NCBI GenBank assembly: GCA_022059125.1
Contig: JAEUWY010000015.1
Coordinates: forward strand, 124,001 to 188,000
Length of the DNA stretch: 64,000 bases
Direction of reading: 5' to 3'
DNA from: Corynespora cassiicola
Taxonomy: Eukaryota > Ascomycota > Dothideomycetes > Pleosporales > Corynesporascaceae
The translations under genes and the position numbers were made by a program. The notes under the pieces are model-generated. The model was not told the origin of the DNA. It did not search any database and saw only the letters and a program-made list of their open reading frames with translations. Below, one piece after another: positions 1-12,347 of the stretch (its first letter is position 1; each line of letters begins with the position of its first letter).

Positions 1-1615
1 TGCCGCTTGGGATCGACCGCGTTCGCGCCAGGCGCACGCCAACCCCAGCCAGCCATGCTGTTCTGGGCCGTCGATCGTCCGCCTGGGACATCACCCATTC
101 TCCCCTCTACCCTCGCCCGCCGTGCCATTGGCCCTGCCCACGTACAGATGCGGTATGCAATCACCGTCCGAGGTCCAAACGCAGCAGCTGTCGTCCCAAA
201 CGAGCTCAGCCGTCAACCCCTGCATGCCCCTCACCAAGCAGCGCGCAGGGGGCGACAGGCCACAGCCACCGCGATTCCTGTTTGCCTTGCATGCTGCTGC
301 GGCCACTCAGGCAAATATCGAGGTTTCCGGGGTGCATCTATCAAGAGAGATTGATCACTGGGCTTGATGGTGGCTCGGTCCAAGGGCGCGGATCTCGCGG
401 ATGTTTTGTCGACTACGGGGAACGAAACAGTGTTTCTGTGCCCTCTTGAACGTCATAGGGCACACGCCGTACATGGGCTTCCAGGCTCTAGACGGGTAGC
501 GGCCCGCTACTGAGACAGCATGTTGCTATCGACGGACTTGGGTCACCGCGGCCAGCCAAATCGACCAACTGCCGTTCACGTTGCAGGACACTCGACCGCA
601 TATGACTTGCAAATCGATAACTCAGGGAACACGACCATGGTGCGGTTCTAGACTGTGCTCTATGATGACTGGAGTACCGTCGATGAGCCAGAGTAGTGCC
701 GTTGTGACTGGGCCATGTTGACTAGACATTCAAAAGCAGGCCACCAGTACTGGTCCGTTCCCCGAGAACAAGCAACCACAGACGAACTCGACATGTCTAC
801 AAAACACCCCAGGCCATGTCCACTGTGGCTTCATGGCTGACAGCCACTGTGCCACTGCGCCCTGTGCCGTACTCTCACCCTCGCTATCGATAACGAGTGC
901 CGAGCGTCCAAGCGCCGATTTTCAGGGTCTGCATCCGATATTTCACAGAAGCCAGGCCTTTGTGCGAATGCAGCAAAACCCACATGTCGGGCTCGCTCGC
1001 CCCAGAGGCATCCACCTAGCCCCCTTCAACGTGGCGTCTTCTACAAGACACGGGCGGGTGCCCTTCTGCCATTGGCCGTCGACTGTGTTGCGCCGGCACT
1101 ATTCCGCATCTACGCCAGCGTCCATTCGAGCGCTGCTCGCTCAGCTGTTGAGCGTCTTCACCGACCAACATGGTCCAAGACCCCCCGGCTGCCATTGACT
1201 CGGCGGTCCCCTTTTATACAGGGCAGCAAGAGCAGTATGGGCCCAGTATGCATGCACTGCGTCCGGCCTCTCCAACCCCGGGGCGTGCATCTTCGCTGGC
1301 TTTGCACCGCAATGGCACCCAAAAGTCGGGGTTGGCCGAGTAGGATGACGGGCATCCTGAGACACTCCCCCACACAAAGCCAGACAAGACAGCACGCAAT
1401 CACAGCCCAGCAGTGTAATAGAGTCATTACCGCTCGTCGTCAGTACCAACGTGTTGTCGTTTCAAGCTACGCAAATAGGGCATGAATCGTCCCCGGGGTG
1501 GGAGCTCGGTTCGCTTAGCCGTCCCAGCACAGCACACCGTCCCTGCTTGGCGCCAGGCCACATCTTCATATGTTGCTCTGCCAGCTCTTTCGAAAATTCA
1601 ACAACATCGCCCATC
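1..1615. other. Intergenic, no gene recognised
   Basis: Mixed-composition DNA upstream of the sphingolipid methyltransferase gene. The open frames here are short, overlap on both strands and show no recognisable domain or plausible splice structure. The last few hundred bases presumably hold the promoter of the downstream gene. I see no clear TATA box, repeat or RNA gene. Confidence 0.5.
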
Positions 1616-3340
1616 ATGAGCAGCTCGACCTCTGAGGACAATTTCGAGTGGATTGAGACGCCGCCGGCGCCCTCGCCTGCCGCCCCGGCCTTTGACTGCG
1701 GCGTCAGAACCACTTCCGTGAGTATCCCACCTCCGCGAGGCCCGCCATAGCACCCCGCCAGCCATTGAGCGCCCGCAACAAGACACGGTGAGCTGATTTG
1801 AAGCCCACTGTAGTATCCTGCCATTGCCAATGCTCCTCTGCCTGCCGACGGTCCCAGCTCCGAGCACTTTTCCAACACTGCTCTGCTCTCGCTGCTCATT
1901 GGTGTCCCCGCCTACATCACCTGGACCCTCGGTGGGGGTTTCAAGACGTGGCTCTTTTTTGCTCTGCTGATTGACTTCCCCATCCTCGCTGCCTTTTGGA
2001 TCGTTACCTCCGAATATGCTCCCCGCAAGAACGAAAAGGCCAAGCTTCCTGGCAAGCCCATTGAGCACTACCTCAAGTTCCACAAACAAGAGGACCGCGA
2101 GACCTACTACGGCAAGAACAAGATCCCCCAGGAGACTTTTTACGAAAAGTACTTTGATGGCGATGTTGACTTCAACGGCGATGCCCTCGAGGTTCTGGAG
2201 ATGCGCCACGATTGGTCTTCGTTCCGCTTCACCATTGGCTTGATCAGGCACTTTTTGTTTGGCTTCCTCCCCGAGATGATTGTCCACTCCAAGTCCCAGG
2301 GTGAGATTGCAACCCCACTCCACATGTTTCCCCCTAGCTAACTGGTGTAGATGAGGAGCAGGTCCGTGACCACTACGACCGCGGTGACGACTTTTACGGC
2401 TGGTTCCTTGGCCCTCGTATGATCTACACCTCTGGTATCATCTCTGACATCAACCGCGAGGAGTCTCTTGAGCAGCTCCAGGACAACAAGCTCGGCATCG
2501 TCTGCGAGAAGATTGGTCTGCAAAAGGGCGAGCGCATGCTCGACATTGGCTGCGGCTGGGGTACCCTCGCCCGCTTCGCCTCCAAGTTCTACGGCGCTCA
2601 TGTCACTGGTGTCACGCTTGGCCGCAACCAGACTGCCTGGGGCAACAACGGCCTCCGCAAGGAGGGTATCCAGGAGGACCAGTCCAAGATTCTGTGCATG
2701 GACTACCGCGAGATTCCCGTCCCCCAGGGCGGCTACCACAAGATCACCTGCCTCGAGATGGCCGAGCACGTCGGTGTCCGCCACTTTGCCGGCTTCTGTC
2801 GCCAGGTGCACGACATGCTCGACGACGACGGTGTCTTTTTCCTCCAGATTGCCGGTCTCCGCAAGGCGTGGCAGTTTGAGGACCTGACCTGGGGCCTGTT
2901 CATGAACAAGTACATCTTCCCCGGTGCTGACGCTTCGACTCCCCTCGGCTTCGTCATCGACCGCCTCGAGGGCGCCGGTTTCGAGGTCAAGATGGTCGAC
3001 ACCGTTGGTGTGCACTACTCTGCCACTCTCTGGAGGTGGTACCGTAACTGGATCGGCAACAAGGAGAAGGTCATTGCCAAGTACGGCAAGCGCTGGTTCC
3101 GCGTAAGTAGTCGCTGAATGAAGTTGAGAAAAGGGCAAAAGTGCTAATTTGATACAGATTTGGGAGTACTTCCTCGCTGCCTCGACCATCATCTCCCGCC
3201 AGGGCTCGGCTACCTGCTACCAAATCACCTGCGTCAAGAACATCAACTCGACGCACCGCATCGAGGGCATTGCCACGCAGTTCAGCTTGTCGAGCGCCCT
3301 CGAGGCCAGCAAAGTCAAGACGGCCGGAAAGGCTTTGTAA
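1616..3340 (+). CDS. Sphingolipid C9-methyltransferase
   Basis: Predicted to add the C9 methyl branch to the sphingoid base of fungal glucosylceramides, using S-adenosylmethionine, at an internal membrane. Four exons (1616-1717, 1814-2300, 2351-3102, 3158-3340) give 507 residues, the usual length of the family. Residues about 50-95 form two hydrophobic membrane segments. The methyltransferase domain of the cyclopropane-fatty-acid-synthase type follows, with the SAM-binding motif LDIGCGWGTLA and the conserved stretches YDRGDDFYGWFLGPRMIYTS and CLEMAEHVGVRHF. All introns have GT..AG ends; the last has a GCTAAT branch site. The start is the first ATG in frame with exon 2. It converges on the phosphomannomutase gene. 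The fungal-type N-terminal membrane segments separate it from bacterial cyclopropane synthases. Confidence 0.93.
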
Positions 3341-3937
3341 GCTAGCGGCTCGCGTCTATTCTTCACGACGGCCGCTGCCTCGAGATACATGGTGGTGTAA
3401 TGGCGGAGGGAGTGTGAGCAATGGATGCTAGCATCCTGGCTTGGGCATGTGGCCGCGGGAAATCATGTCGAGCCCGCGGGGGGGATGGAGGGGCGGGTCC
3501 TCTGTCGGTAGATGCGTGGTGGTGGGATGAGGTGACGAAGTGATGTGTTGCATGATGCATGATGCATGGCATGGTGGTCGTGGTGCATAGCATTTCGGAT
3601 AGTTTAAATTAATATCGCTTCATAAATGACGGGTTGTGGTTTCTGGGTGAAGTCGTGTGTTGGGTCGAGAGTGAGAAAGGGATTGTTGAGCGTCTGGGCG
3701 AGCCTAGACGTTGACGTCGATAAAAGTTCGAGAACTGACATAGCTGTGCCGTAAGCCGGCAGTTGTGCATCCAAACAGCAAAAGGGAAAAAAAAAATTGC
3801 AATCACCGTCGTGCAAACGCGCGTCGCTGACGTGAACCCTTGTTTTTAATTCATAGCAGATGTCGACCTAAGTCTATATGCCCGCAAGCAATGCATCCTC
3901 CCCCTTACCCGCGCCCTCTTTACTCCAGCACTGCAAT
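3341..3937. other. Convergent intergenic region
   Basis: Shared 3' flank of two converging genes. It contains a run of A at about 3788 and several ATGCAT-like short repeats near 3550. No gene is supported. Confidence 0.5.
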
Positions 3938-4976
3938 CTACGAGAAGAAAATCTCCCTAAGCTGCTTCAGGGTATCATTCTCATCCTCGACCGCATGGCC
4001 CACGGTCCTCTCGTCCTTGAAAATCTCCCAATCGTTTCCGCCCTCATAGCACTTGTCGCCGAAGAAATGTATAGTCGTAAACTCTACGCCGCCCTCGCGG
4101 TCCTTGTCGGCCTCGACGTGGCGCAGGCAGTACGTCTTGTCCCAGCCGGTGGGGAAGACGTCGAAGGAGATTTGGCCGCCGATGGAGTAGGTGAGGCCGT
4201 AGTCGGGGAAGGCTTGCTTGAGGGCGGCGACCATGGTGGTGCGGATGTTGTGCTGCTGGTCGTATTTCTCGTAGGCGTTGCGCTCGGCGTTGGAGGCGTT
4301 GCGGCCGATGGGGGAGACGTTGATCATGCCGTTGCGGAATTCGATGAAGGTGCCGCGCTTGATGGGGATGTCGAGGTCGGCGATGTAGTGGAGGATCCTT
4401 GCGGGGGGTTAGCTTTTCGCATTCCTCTCCTGTGCTGCCCTCGCATGCTTGTCGTTGCTCGAGGTGGGAATTGCAGCGGGGATTAGAAGGGGGAAAAGAA
4501 CGTACCACTTCACAAGCGCCTTGTACCTGTCCTCGCCGATCCACTCGATGAAGCTGGTACTCGCGAGCTCCTCGCCCAGCCGGTACGCCGTGAGGCCGTT
4601 CTCGGAGAAGCAAAAGTCGAACAGGGTGGTTACGTCGACGCCGCCGACGCCCAGCTGCTCCTGCTGCTTTACGAGGTTGGAGCCACCGACGAAACCGATG
4701 GCGACTTTGTGGCGGAGCTCCGAGAGGAGCTGGAGCATCTCTGGGGTGGCTTCCTGCGTGGCATTGTCAGTGGTGAGTTGTCGATCTGGCTTTTTGGAGA
4801 GCGGGGCGGGGTTTATGGAGTGTTGGAGCTCCAAGCTCTAAAAGGAGAGGAGGGGTGGTGAGAGGGGAACGTACACCACGGGCGGGCGTCAACGTCTTGT
4901 CGACATCGAAGAGCACAACGGTGTTCTTGATGGGGCGCTCGTTGAGCGGGGGGTAAATAGCGGCGGCGGCAGCCAT
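3938..4976 (-). CDS. SEC53: Phosphomannomutase
   Basis: Converts mannose-6-phosphate to mannose-1-phosphate in the cytosol, supplying GDP-mannose for N- and O-glycosylation, GPI anchors and wall mannan. Three exons (4976-4875, 4753-4506, 4397-3938) encode 269 residues, as expected for the eukaryotic family. The HAD-superfamily nucleophile motif DVDKT lies at residues 25-29. The motifs [32 protein letters not shown] and the C-terminal [16 protein letters not shown] follow in order. The start chosen is the ATG at 4976; an upstream in-frame extension lacks family character. Both donors are GTACGT. Identification is secure. Confidence 0.95.
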
Positions 4977-6250
4977 GTTGTCGTAATGTCGTGAGGGGAG
5001 GGTATAGTAGAGGGATCGAAAAAAATGAAAGCTCGAGAGGACTTGGGTGTTATATGGCACCCAATTGACGTGGTTCCAAGGGAGGTGGACGGAAGGGGAG
5101 CTTCGTGTCTGGGACGGGGATATTTTGGAGGGGTCGCTGGCGGCAGGGATGTCGGATCTTCACCGACTGTTTTCGCGCGCCGCGTGGGGTGGCCTAGGGC
5201 CTGATTGGACGCCGCCTGGACCCTGCGCTGGTCACGATGGTTGGCAGGTAGCCCGAAGGGAGTTCTAGACGACCCGTGCTGCCACTTGGAGCTGTCGTGT
5301 CTTCTTTCTCAGGGGGAGGCTGAGGCCTGGAATACGCATCGCATGTTTGGGAGAGCCGCGCTGCGTGTCCTGTATGACGCGTATTAGATGGGATGGGTAA
5401 TGCTGAGGGTCGCGCTAGACGGGACGAAAAGGGTAAAGCTTCCGCTATATTAGGGACTTCATCTCGTGAACGTCTGGTCATGGCACCCGAGCGTGGCTGT
5501 CGGACACTGCCGATGGGCAAATGTGGCCTGTTTGATTCACGCTTACCTCCTTGCAGGGCCATGCATGTGCAGTTTCTTTTTCTTAAACCACGGATCTAAT
5601 GGCAGGCCTGAGTGTCCAAGTAACACGGATTGCCCTTGAATGCAGTAATGCTGAGACTTGTGCGTATCAATTGATGGCGAATTTGATCAATTGGAGTATA
5701 CGACCTTTGCCACTTCTTCCTCGCCAATCTAGTGTACAGGCTATTCACTCAGGCTTGCATGCAGAGGTGGGAAACATGATCACAACTCAACGAGGCGCTT
5801 TACGGAGTAGATAATAGGATTCAACAATGCTGACAACACATCATTAACGTTGGCAGGGTTTGAAGTTTCCATACTTACGGCGGACTGTCAGTTAAGGAAG
5901 TCGTGTTGCAACTCAGGCGATGGTCTTCACGATAGTATTGCTGCTAGGGCAATTGAGTGAACGCTTCCTTGAACATATTCTCAGAAACACCCTCCTGGAT
6001 TACAGGACACTGAATCTCATCATCAACCGGATTTTTCTTCCTTTTTACTTTACTCCTGCTCCAAAGTGAATCGGCTGCTTTTTCCGACACAAAACCCCCA
6101 CGCTGTACTTTCACTCAGACCCAATCTTAGTCAAGGCTAGTCAATGAAGATTCACCCTTAATCTATCTATTTCAGCCTTTTCCTTCCAGTATTCCCGTCC
6201 CAAAGTGCTTTAAAATCAACCAGGCAATCCCCGTAGTCAGAACGCCCGTG
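4977..6250. other. Intergenic region
   Basis: The first 100 bases are the probable phosphomannomutase promoter. The rest becomes AT-richer from about 5600 and carries no supported gene. Small open frames on both strands (for example 5194-5562) have no recognisable features. Confidence 0.45.
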
Positions 6251-7466
6251 ATGAGCTCCGACATTATCCATATATGCGTATCCTCACACAAGGTAGTCAA
6301 GCTATCAACAACAAAAGGCAGTTCCAGCTTGAGCAAAATCATTGAACATATTGATACGGGAGCCCTATTCAATATCCATTGTGCTATAAAACCTGATGGT
6401 AAGCGTGTAGTGACTCGTTTTTGTCCAGGCCAGCGAAGCTGATGTATTCGTCCAACGATATGCCAGAACAGACGATACTGGCAAGCCAACGCTGCGTCTG
6501 CGACTAAAAGTTGATGACGATCTCTACAATATCTCGCATGAACCAGAGACTAGAGAGTTCATCGACCCAGACTTCGAGGAGAAAATTCAAAGCCATGGCC
6601 TCTCCCGCGTCGTCATAATCTGGAAATCCCAAAAGTCCTTCCTCGCTCACTACGAAGGTCCAGCCCCGCAACCGCTTTCTGATCACCACCTCCACATCTG
6701 AAAAAACGGCTTCTCCCTCGACGAAGAAAATCTTCAACCCTTTACCATAGAAAACACCGCCCTCTTCAAAGACCAGATCTGCAGAGGCATCGCACCCCCC
6801 TCTCTCTTCCACCTCCCCTCCAGCCACCCCCTCTCCCTTGAACTGATCTCCCACAACGAACCCTTCGTCCCTACCCACGCCCGCATCGCCGGCTTCTCCT
6901 CCACCCGTGAGCGCGCATTTGCAAGCCTCTTCGGCATCACCAACGCCGACGAATACGCTCTCGTCCGCATCGCGCACGTCGCAGCACCACATATCCCCAT
7001 CCACATCGGCCTCCGCATATCCCTGAGCCCTCGCAGAAATAGCTTGCGCACATTGCGAAAAACGATTATCGGAAAGGAGCAAGAGCAGTTCTGGGAAAAG
7101 GTGGGGATCGTGTTGGAACAGGCACGGGCGGCGAGAGAGATGAGTGTGGAGGAGAGAAGGGAGAGGTCGCAGGGGAGGGCTAAGGAGTGGTATAGGCCTG
7201 GGGAGTGGGTTTATGATTTTTGTGGGCAGTATTGTCCGGTTTTTAAGAGGAGGGTTTGTTCGAGGGAGGCGTGTGGGGTGGGGAGGTTTAAGAGGTTAGA
7301 GGGCATTGGGGATGGGGCAGTGGACAAGGGGGATGAGCTGTATATTGAGAGGAATGTGATGTTTTTGGAACGGCATAGGGAGGAGAGGGTGAAGATGGCC
7401 AGGATTCAGAAGAAGTTGCCGCTTAGGCAGCTGTTTAGGCTTTTTGGTGATGGTCTCTTAAATTAG
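6251..7466 (+). pseudogene. Unknown protein gene with one in-frame stop
   Basis: I do not recognise the family. An ATG at 6251 opens a frame that splices well at 6398 (donor GTAAGC) to 6472 (acceptor after AACAG), giving a junction reading KPDDDTGKPTLRLRLK. The frame then runs to 7466 but meets one TGA at 6699-6701, inside HLHI-stop-KNGFSLDEE. Apart from that codon it reads as about 380 residues of ordinary protein sequence, with a basic, Cys-containing C-terminal part (WVYDFCGQYCPVFKRR). No credible intron removes the TGA. The gene is therefore probably recently inactivated, or the base is a sequencing error. An antisense frame (6504-7082) is open by chance. The coding strand changes from C-rich to strongly G-rich near 7070. 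Confidence 0.5.
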
Positions 7467-7943
7467 ATTACAGCTTTGAATAAAACCAAATCACACTTTA
7501 ACGGACTTTTCACCATGTATAGGAATATAAAATTCTTATTATGGATATGAAGTAGCCACAGAATAGGCAAATTTTAAGTTCCCATACTCTTCAGAGGGAA
7601 TCCTAAGCCAAGCCAGAGAAACTTGTAGAGAAATCCAACTTGAATCCGAAGCGCCCAGTGAAAACATGACCAGCATTCTAATACACAACACACATGCCAA
7701 TCATTACAGTGAGGCATATTTCTATCAAACACAATAGCTAAATCAACATTTATCTTAAGGACAAAAAGTCATTTATTCAATTCCACCATAATAGGACCAA
7801 AACAATACGCACATCCTAACAGAAGTCTGCTGTCTGAAGCCCTAGCCACAATTGTACTCCCAACCTTTCCGGCCAATCTCTTCACTCTAAGCATCTGTTT
7901 GATGTTTCATATAACTGATGCAATCCGACTGGTGCAAGCCACA
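7467..7943. other. AT-rich intergenic region
   Basis: AT-rich sequence between the broken gene and the converging secreted-protein gene. No gene or repeat was seen. Confidence 0.5.
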
Positions 7944-8599
7944 TCAATCCTCGTTTAGATGCCCCTCTCCATTTCCAGGGCCTAGTCTCCCTCCATTATC
8001 GGGGGCTGGCCTCTGTCCATCCCCAGGACCAGGTCTCTCCCCATCTCCCGGACCTGGTCTCTCTCCGTCACCGGGACCCGGTCTCTCCCCATTCCCAGGA
8101 CCTGGTCTTTCCCCATTCCCGGGACCTGGTCTCTGCCCATTTCCGGGGCCCGGTCTCTCTCCATTGCCAGGACCGGGCCTCTCTCCATCCCCGGGCCCAG
8201 GCCTTCCTCTCCCATTCCCGGGGCCCGGCCTCTTTCTTCCATTCCCAGGGCCTGGCCCTTTCCCTCCCTTGCCAGGCGGTCCTTGCTGCTTTCTTCCATT
8301 CATGGGACGTTGTCCCTTCCATCCCTTGCAGTTTTTGCCTCTGCATCCGTGATTGCTTTCGCCTCGGCAATCGCTGGTGCTGAATGATGGGTTGTCTCTA
8401 CCCGGTGGACCGAATCCCTTGCAGTCTTGTCCGGTCAAGAAGCCCTATAACACATAAGTATAAATGCGGGAAGAGTTCATAGCACACAAAATGTTGATTC
8501 ACTGACATCACGAGCTTCGATATCAAGCCTCGGAGTTGGCAGGGCGGAGACGTAGCCCACGATGGCGGGGAGGACGACAAGGTAGTTGAAGAGCTTCAT
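7944..8599 (-). CDS. Secreted eight-residue-repeat protein
   Basis: Two exons (8599-8507 and 8444-7944, 62-base intron with donor GTCAGT) encode 197 residues. Residues 1-19 (MKLFNYLVVLPAIVGYVSA) form a classical signal peptide, followed by a short pro-like segment ending in EARD. A segment with four cysteines (QDC, SDC, HGC, KNC) comes next. The C-terminal half is about ten copies of an eight-residue unit ERPGPGNG, with N/D exchange and R/Q variants, encoded by a 24-base minisatellite at about 8029-8270. The unit is rich in Gly and Pro and contains no hydrophobic residues, so it is expected to be disordered and extracellular. Function is unknown. A wall-associated protein or an effector-like secreted protein are both possible. 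The start is the only ATG giving a signal peptide. Confidence 0.75.
8029..8270 (+). repeat. 24-base coding minisatellite
   Basis: Tandem imperfect 24-base units, of the type GGTCTCTCCCCATTCCCAGG plus four bases on the plus strand. They encode the eight-residue repeats of the secreted protein on the minus strand. Variation is mostly at third codon positions and at the N/D position, which suggests selection on the peptide unit. Confidence 0.8.
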
Positions 8600-11500
8600 C
8601 TTTTCCGGTTGCTGTGGAAATGGTTTATCTTGATAGGTCGGAGGAGGTGCTGGTCATAAAGTCCAATGAGCACTGTTCTTATACTTTAATGCCCCTCCAG
8701 ATCTCTACGTCATATATTCTTCTGGTCGATAACTTGATCCTAGTACCTGCAAGCCATCCAAAGTAAAAATGTACAGGGGCATTTGTTCTAGAAGACCGCC
8801 ACAGGATTATATTGACTGGAGACTTAACTATTCTATGAACTACTGCTGCAAAACAAGCCCATGCTGCTGTAACCGAAGTCTGTGCATGTCTATCGATGTC
8901 CTCTTAGCTCGATTTTCTTCTCATGTTTTTCTTTTCTAAGATCATCAGAACCATGGTTCTCGCTTTTTGCTTCTCTCGAGTCACGTTCAACAGGAAACGC
9001 TATCGTGAACAACACATCAAAAGCCAACTTACATCTTACTCAGTTCATTCAAGAAGCAGGTTTCCTCTTCGGTCGACAATTTTGACTCTCGAGGTCTAGA
9101 CTGGCAAGCATTGATTAGAACACAGCGAAAAAGAAAAGGTCTGGTGTCGTGGTTTTCGTGCACCTTTCGCATATGCGCTAGAAATGAATTGAAACGTAAA
9201 TTTACAGCAATAAATTTGGGAGCTAGCGCATTTTCATGCCCAATCCTCTTTTCGTCGGAAAATGGGAGGCACGCTGCCTTTGCGACATTGACTGCTCACG
9301 ACGGGTAAACCTATTAGATTTTATACATTGTAATGACAATATAGGCTAGTAAAGATAGAATTGGGATGGTATGTATAGAAAGCTGGGTCTGAAATGCTCG
9401 GGAAATAATGTTCATATTAAGAACATTGGTTCCAGTTTGGGGGAAAATTTTAGTGGCACACGTTTTCAGAAACTTAGCTTTCATCAACAATAGATACAAA
9501 AGAAACAAATTGAATAACATAATCAGATATACTTAAAAACTTAAAAACATACGTGCCTGATACATTAAGCCGCTTGAAAAGTAGTGCGACGCTGAGAAGA
9601 GCGTGATTTGTTTCATTGCAAGTTTCTCGTCATTCCGTCGCGACCTCGCCTGGGTCGAGAAAGCTATCCTGCGCGCAACATATGGCTTACTAAGTCAAAG
9701 ATAGCACATCTGTAGTTGCAGTCTTACCACTGGACAGATCACCCACAGTTCTCCTTTACGGGTTGATTGGTGAGATTAGGAATTCAAAATACTTTTCCGT
9801 CGCTGGCATGACGCGAATCAGAGAGGCAGAGGCCAAGTGAAAAGACTTCAATCCAGTAGATCGAGAATGTAGATCCGATTTTCTGTGATCCGATGACTGT
9901 GATGTGTTGTCGTTTTAAACTTTTATGACCATGAACCGTGCGATGTTCCGAACCACGGTACTCGAATGAATGTGATTAAATCTTTAGCGCCAACGATGAG
10001 TTTGATGTGGAATTCATACAGTAACTTCCACAGGCTTGTGAGTTGCTTCTCATAGATGCATGATTGTCAGACAGGTTTTTGACCACGTAGCGTACTGAAG
10101 ACACCATCCTACATTTCTGTCAGAGAACCCGGTTTTGCTTTTCGATGGTTGGTTTCGTATCCTCTGAGTCAATGTTGACAATGTCATTCCACTAGATTCC
10201 ATCGGGAATTATTGAAAATGAACAGATATGCTGTCAATACATCCCTCGTGGAATGTATTAAAAGGGGTGTGCGTGCTTGCAGGGTAGATTAGAGACTTCA
10301 AATATCCCGCGGCAGAATACGCCCAGGATAAATATTATAAGAGTGGTCTGGAAACAAGCTAGAGGGAATTTATTATCGATAGCTCACTCACTTTGGCGCC
10401 TATCTTCAACAATGATTTCAAAATGTGGACCTTACAGCAAGGCTGATTAGTCTATAGAGTCTACCCTTCAATCGAGTTATGCCCTTTTAGTAGTTGGCTG
10501 AGACCAAAATGTTATTGAAAAAGCTATCAGCGCTTCGTCCCCACAAAACTTACATGAAGAGATATCGTAGATTCAGGCACCTATCATTTTACTATCCTTG
10601 CAAGAAGGCAAGTTTATGGAATTTACGCCGAACCAAAACTCGTTCGCTGTAATCTCTAGTGCCAGTGAAGAGCTTAAGCCCATATCCCTGCATTGCTGCG
10701 AGGCTGGCCTGTAAGCTAGGATTACACTGCAATATTTCGGGATGCCCCTGTGCAGATTATGCAAGACTGAACTGATACTGTAGTCTCTAGCTCTAGCGCT
10801 GGGCCTAGATGCTCACCGAAAGGAGGCATTTGAATCTGAAGCGGAAAATTCACCTGAAGTGGGAAATATCCCCTCTGAAGGATTCGAAGAATTACGACTG
10901 CATAAAGATCGTTGCACTGTAATATCTAGCGCCTGCGAAGAGTTCTCACCCCTGTCTTTTTGTACAAATGACATATAATAGCCATCAATTCATGAGTGAA
11001 TTGACAATCCGGAACTCATCGAACCCTTCGAAAAGTTAGGACTTATATGTAGCAAAAGCGCATCCTGAGGCAACATCTTACAAAAGACTCCAGTGTTGGT
11101 GAGAACCTTAATTAGTGTTATCAGCCTCAAGCTGATCATTATTGGCCTGTCATTTGTCAACACCTCTACCACTTTGGGAAATTCACTGCAATCTCTAGCG
11201 CCCGCGAAGAGTTCAAATTCTCAGCCTTGCTGCAAGGCCCAGTCATTGACTGCCACGTCATTTCACCGCACTTCTTAGCGCGGTCGGAGCGTCCAAACCG
11301 CCAGCCTCGCCAGAAGGCTACATGTTGCCAGTTGAACAATCGTCTCCCATCTCTTCGGAAAGGGTGTACTAAAATCCCAAAGAACACTGTATTCGAGTTT
11401 TTTGCAAACAACTCTAGTCCTCAAGCCTGGCATGTTCACATAGCTCATGCATATCGGAACTATCAACCAGGCGCAGGATGACACTGGCAAAGCACCTCAT

Positions 11501-12347
11501 TTTTCAAGGCAGAAACCTCCTTGTAATGTTCAGCTATGCATCCTGGAAGTTAGTTGCTCATTGATATTGCCCTAATTTTCATGTAGACCCTTCTCCTGTT
11601 CCGCACATTCCAACTCCTACCGAACGCACACAACACAAATGGAGCTTCAGCCTTACTCAAGCCACGACAGGTCTGGTAATCGATCTCGTTAGAATAATCG
11701 GCACGAGCATGCAAGTGTGGGAAGGCATTGAGGCATTGAGGCAACATAGTGCGATGTGCCGAATCGTTGTTTTTTGAATTTGCTCACTGCTCGTTCGAGA
11801 TCCGGTTTGGGCAGGTTGTATCAGACATGGATGAGGCTTATTCTACTGCTCATGCAAGGCTGAGTCTGACCCCTTCGCCGGCACTAGAGATTGCAGTGTT
11901 CCCGCTGTGCATATGCAGCTTAATATTGACGTTGATGCAAGGCTGAGTCTTGACCCTTCGCTGGCGCTAGAGATTACAGTGCAAGGCTGGGCAACTTGAG
12001 CTCATCGCGTTGTACAAGGAGGGCGGACGTTCAAAAGAAACACAAAAACAGCTATTTCATGACGGAATCAAGATGCATAATCAAGGTTGACCAGGTAAAT
12101 TCATTTTCAGGTAACCGAAGGGATTCCTATTCACTGGATATCCCAGCGCCTCACATGCCTCAAGACAACTCCAAGAGGTGCTCGGGCGGGCATTCGGCCT
12201 GGAGACTATTTCATGGGTCTAGAATGGATTAGCAATGCCCTCCCCATATCAAGCCGAAGCACAAACATATATAGAACCATGTAGCCTTCGTGTGCCTCGT
12301 CTGGTCTTCGATGCGGGATCCAACTTTTTGGGTATCATTTTCCATCA
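8600..12347. other. Gene-poor region with dispersed repeats
   Basis: About 3.7 kb without a supportable gene. The first 100 bases presumably contain the promoter of the secreted-protein gene. From about 8700 to 10600 the sequence is AT-rich and broken by stops in all frames. From 10.6 to 12.0 kb it carries cluster A of the dispersed repeat described separately. No tRNA, kinase or transposase remnant was recognised. Confidence 0.5.
10645..11981. repeat. Dispersed short repeat, cluster A
   Basis: Copies of a short unit with core CACTGCAATCTCTAGCGC followed by CNGCGAAGAGTTC. Plus-strand copies: 10645-10675, 10777-10803 (weak), 10915-10945, 11184-11230. Minus-strand copies: 11854-11898 and 11937-11981. 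The copies at 11184, 11854 and 11937 share a further block ending CTCAGCCTTGC, so the full unit is about 45 bases. Spacing is irregular and both orientations occur. No open frame is conserved. Confidence 0.85.

Noticed and set aside
1598..3192. Long minus-strand frames (1598-2323, 2338-3192)
   Set aside because: They lie antisense to the methyltransferase exons and owe their length to its codon bias; no domain is visible.
6399..6428. 30-base intron in the broken gene
   Set aside because: Too short and out of phase; the 73-base intron 6399-6471 keeps the frame.
6504..7082. 192-residue minus-strand frame
   Set aside because: Low-complexity Gly/Val/Glu-rich translation opposite a better sense frame; probably a shadow.
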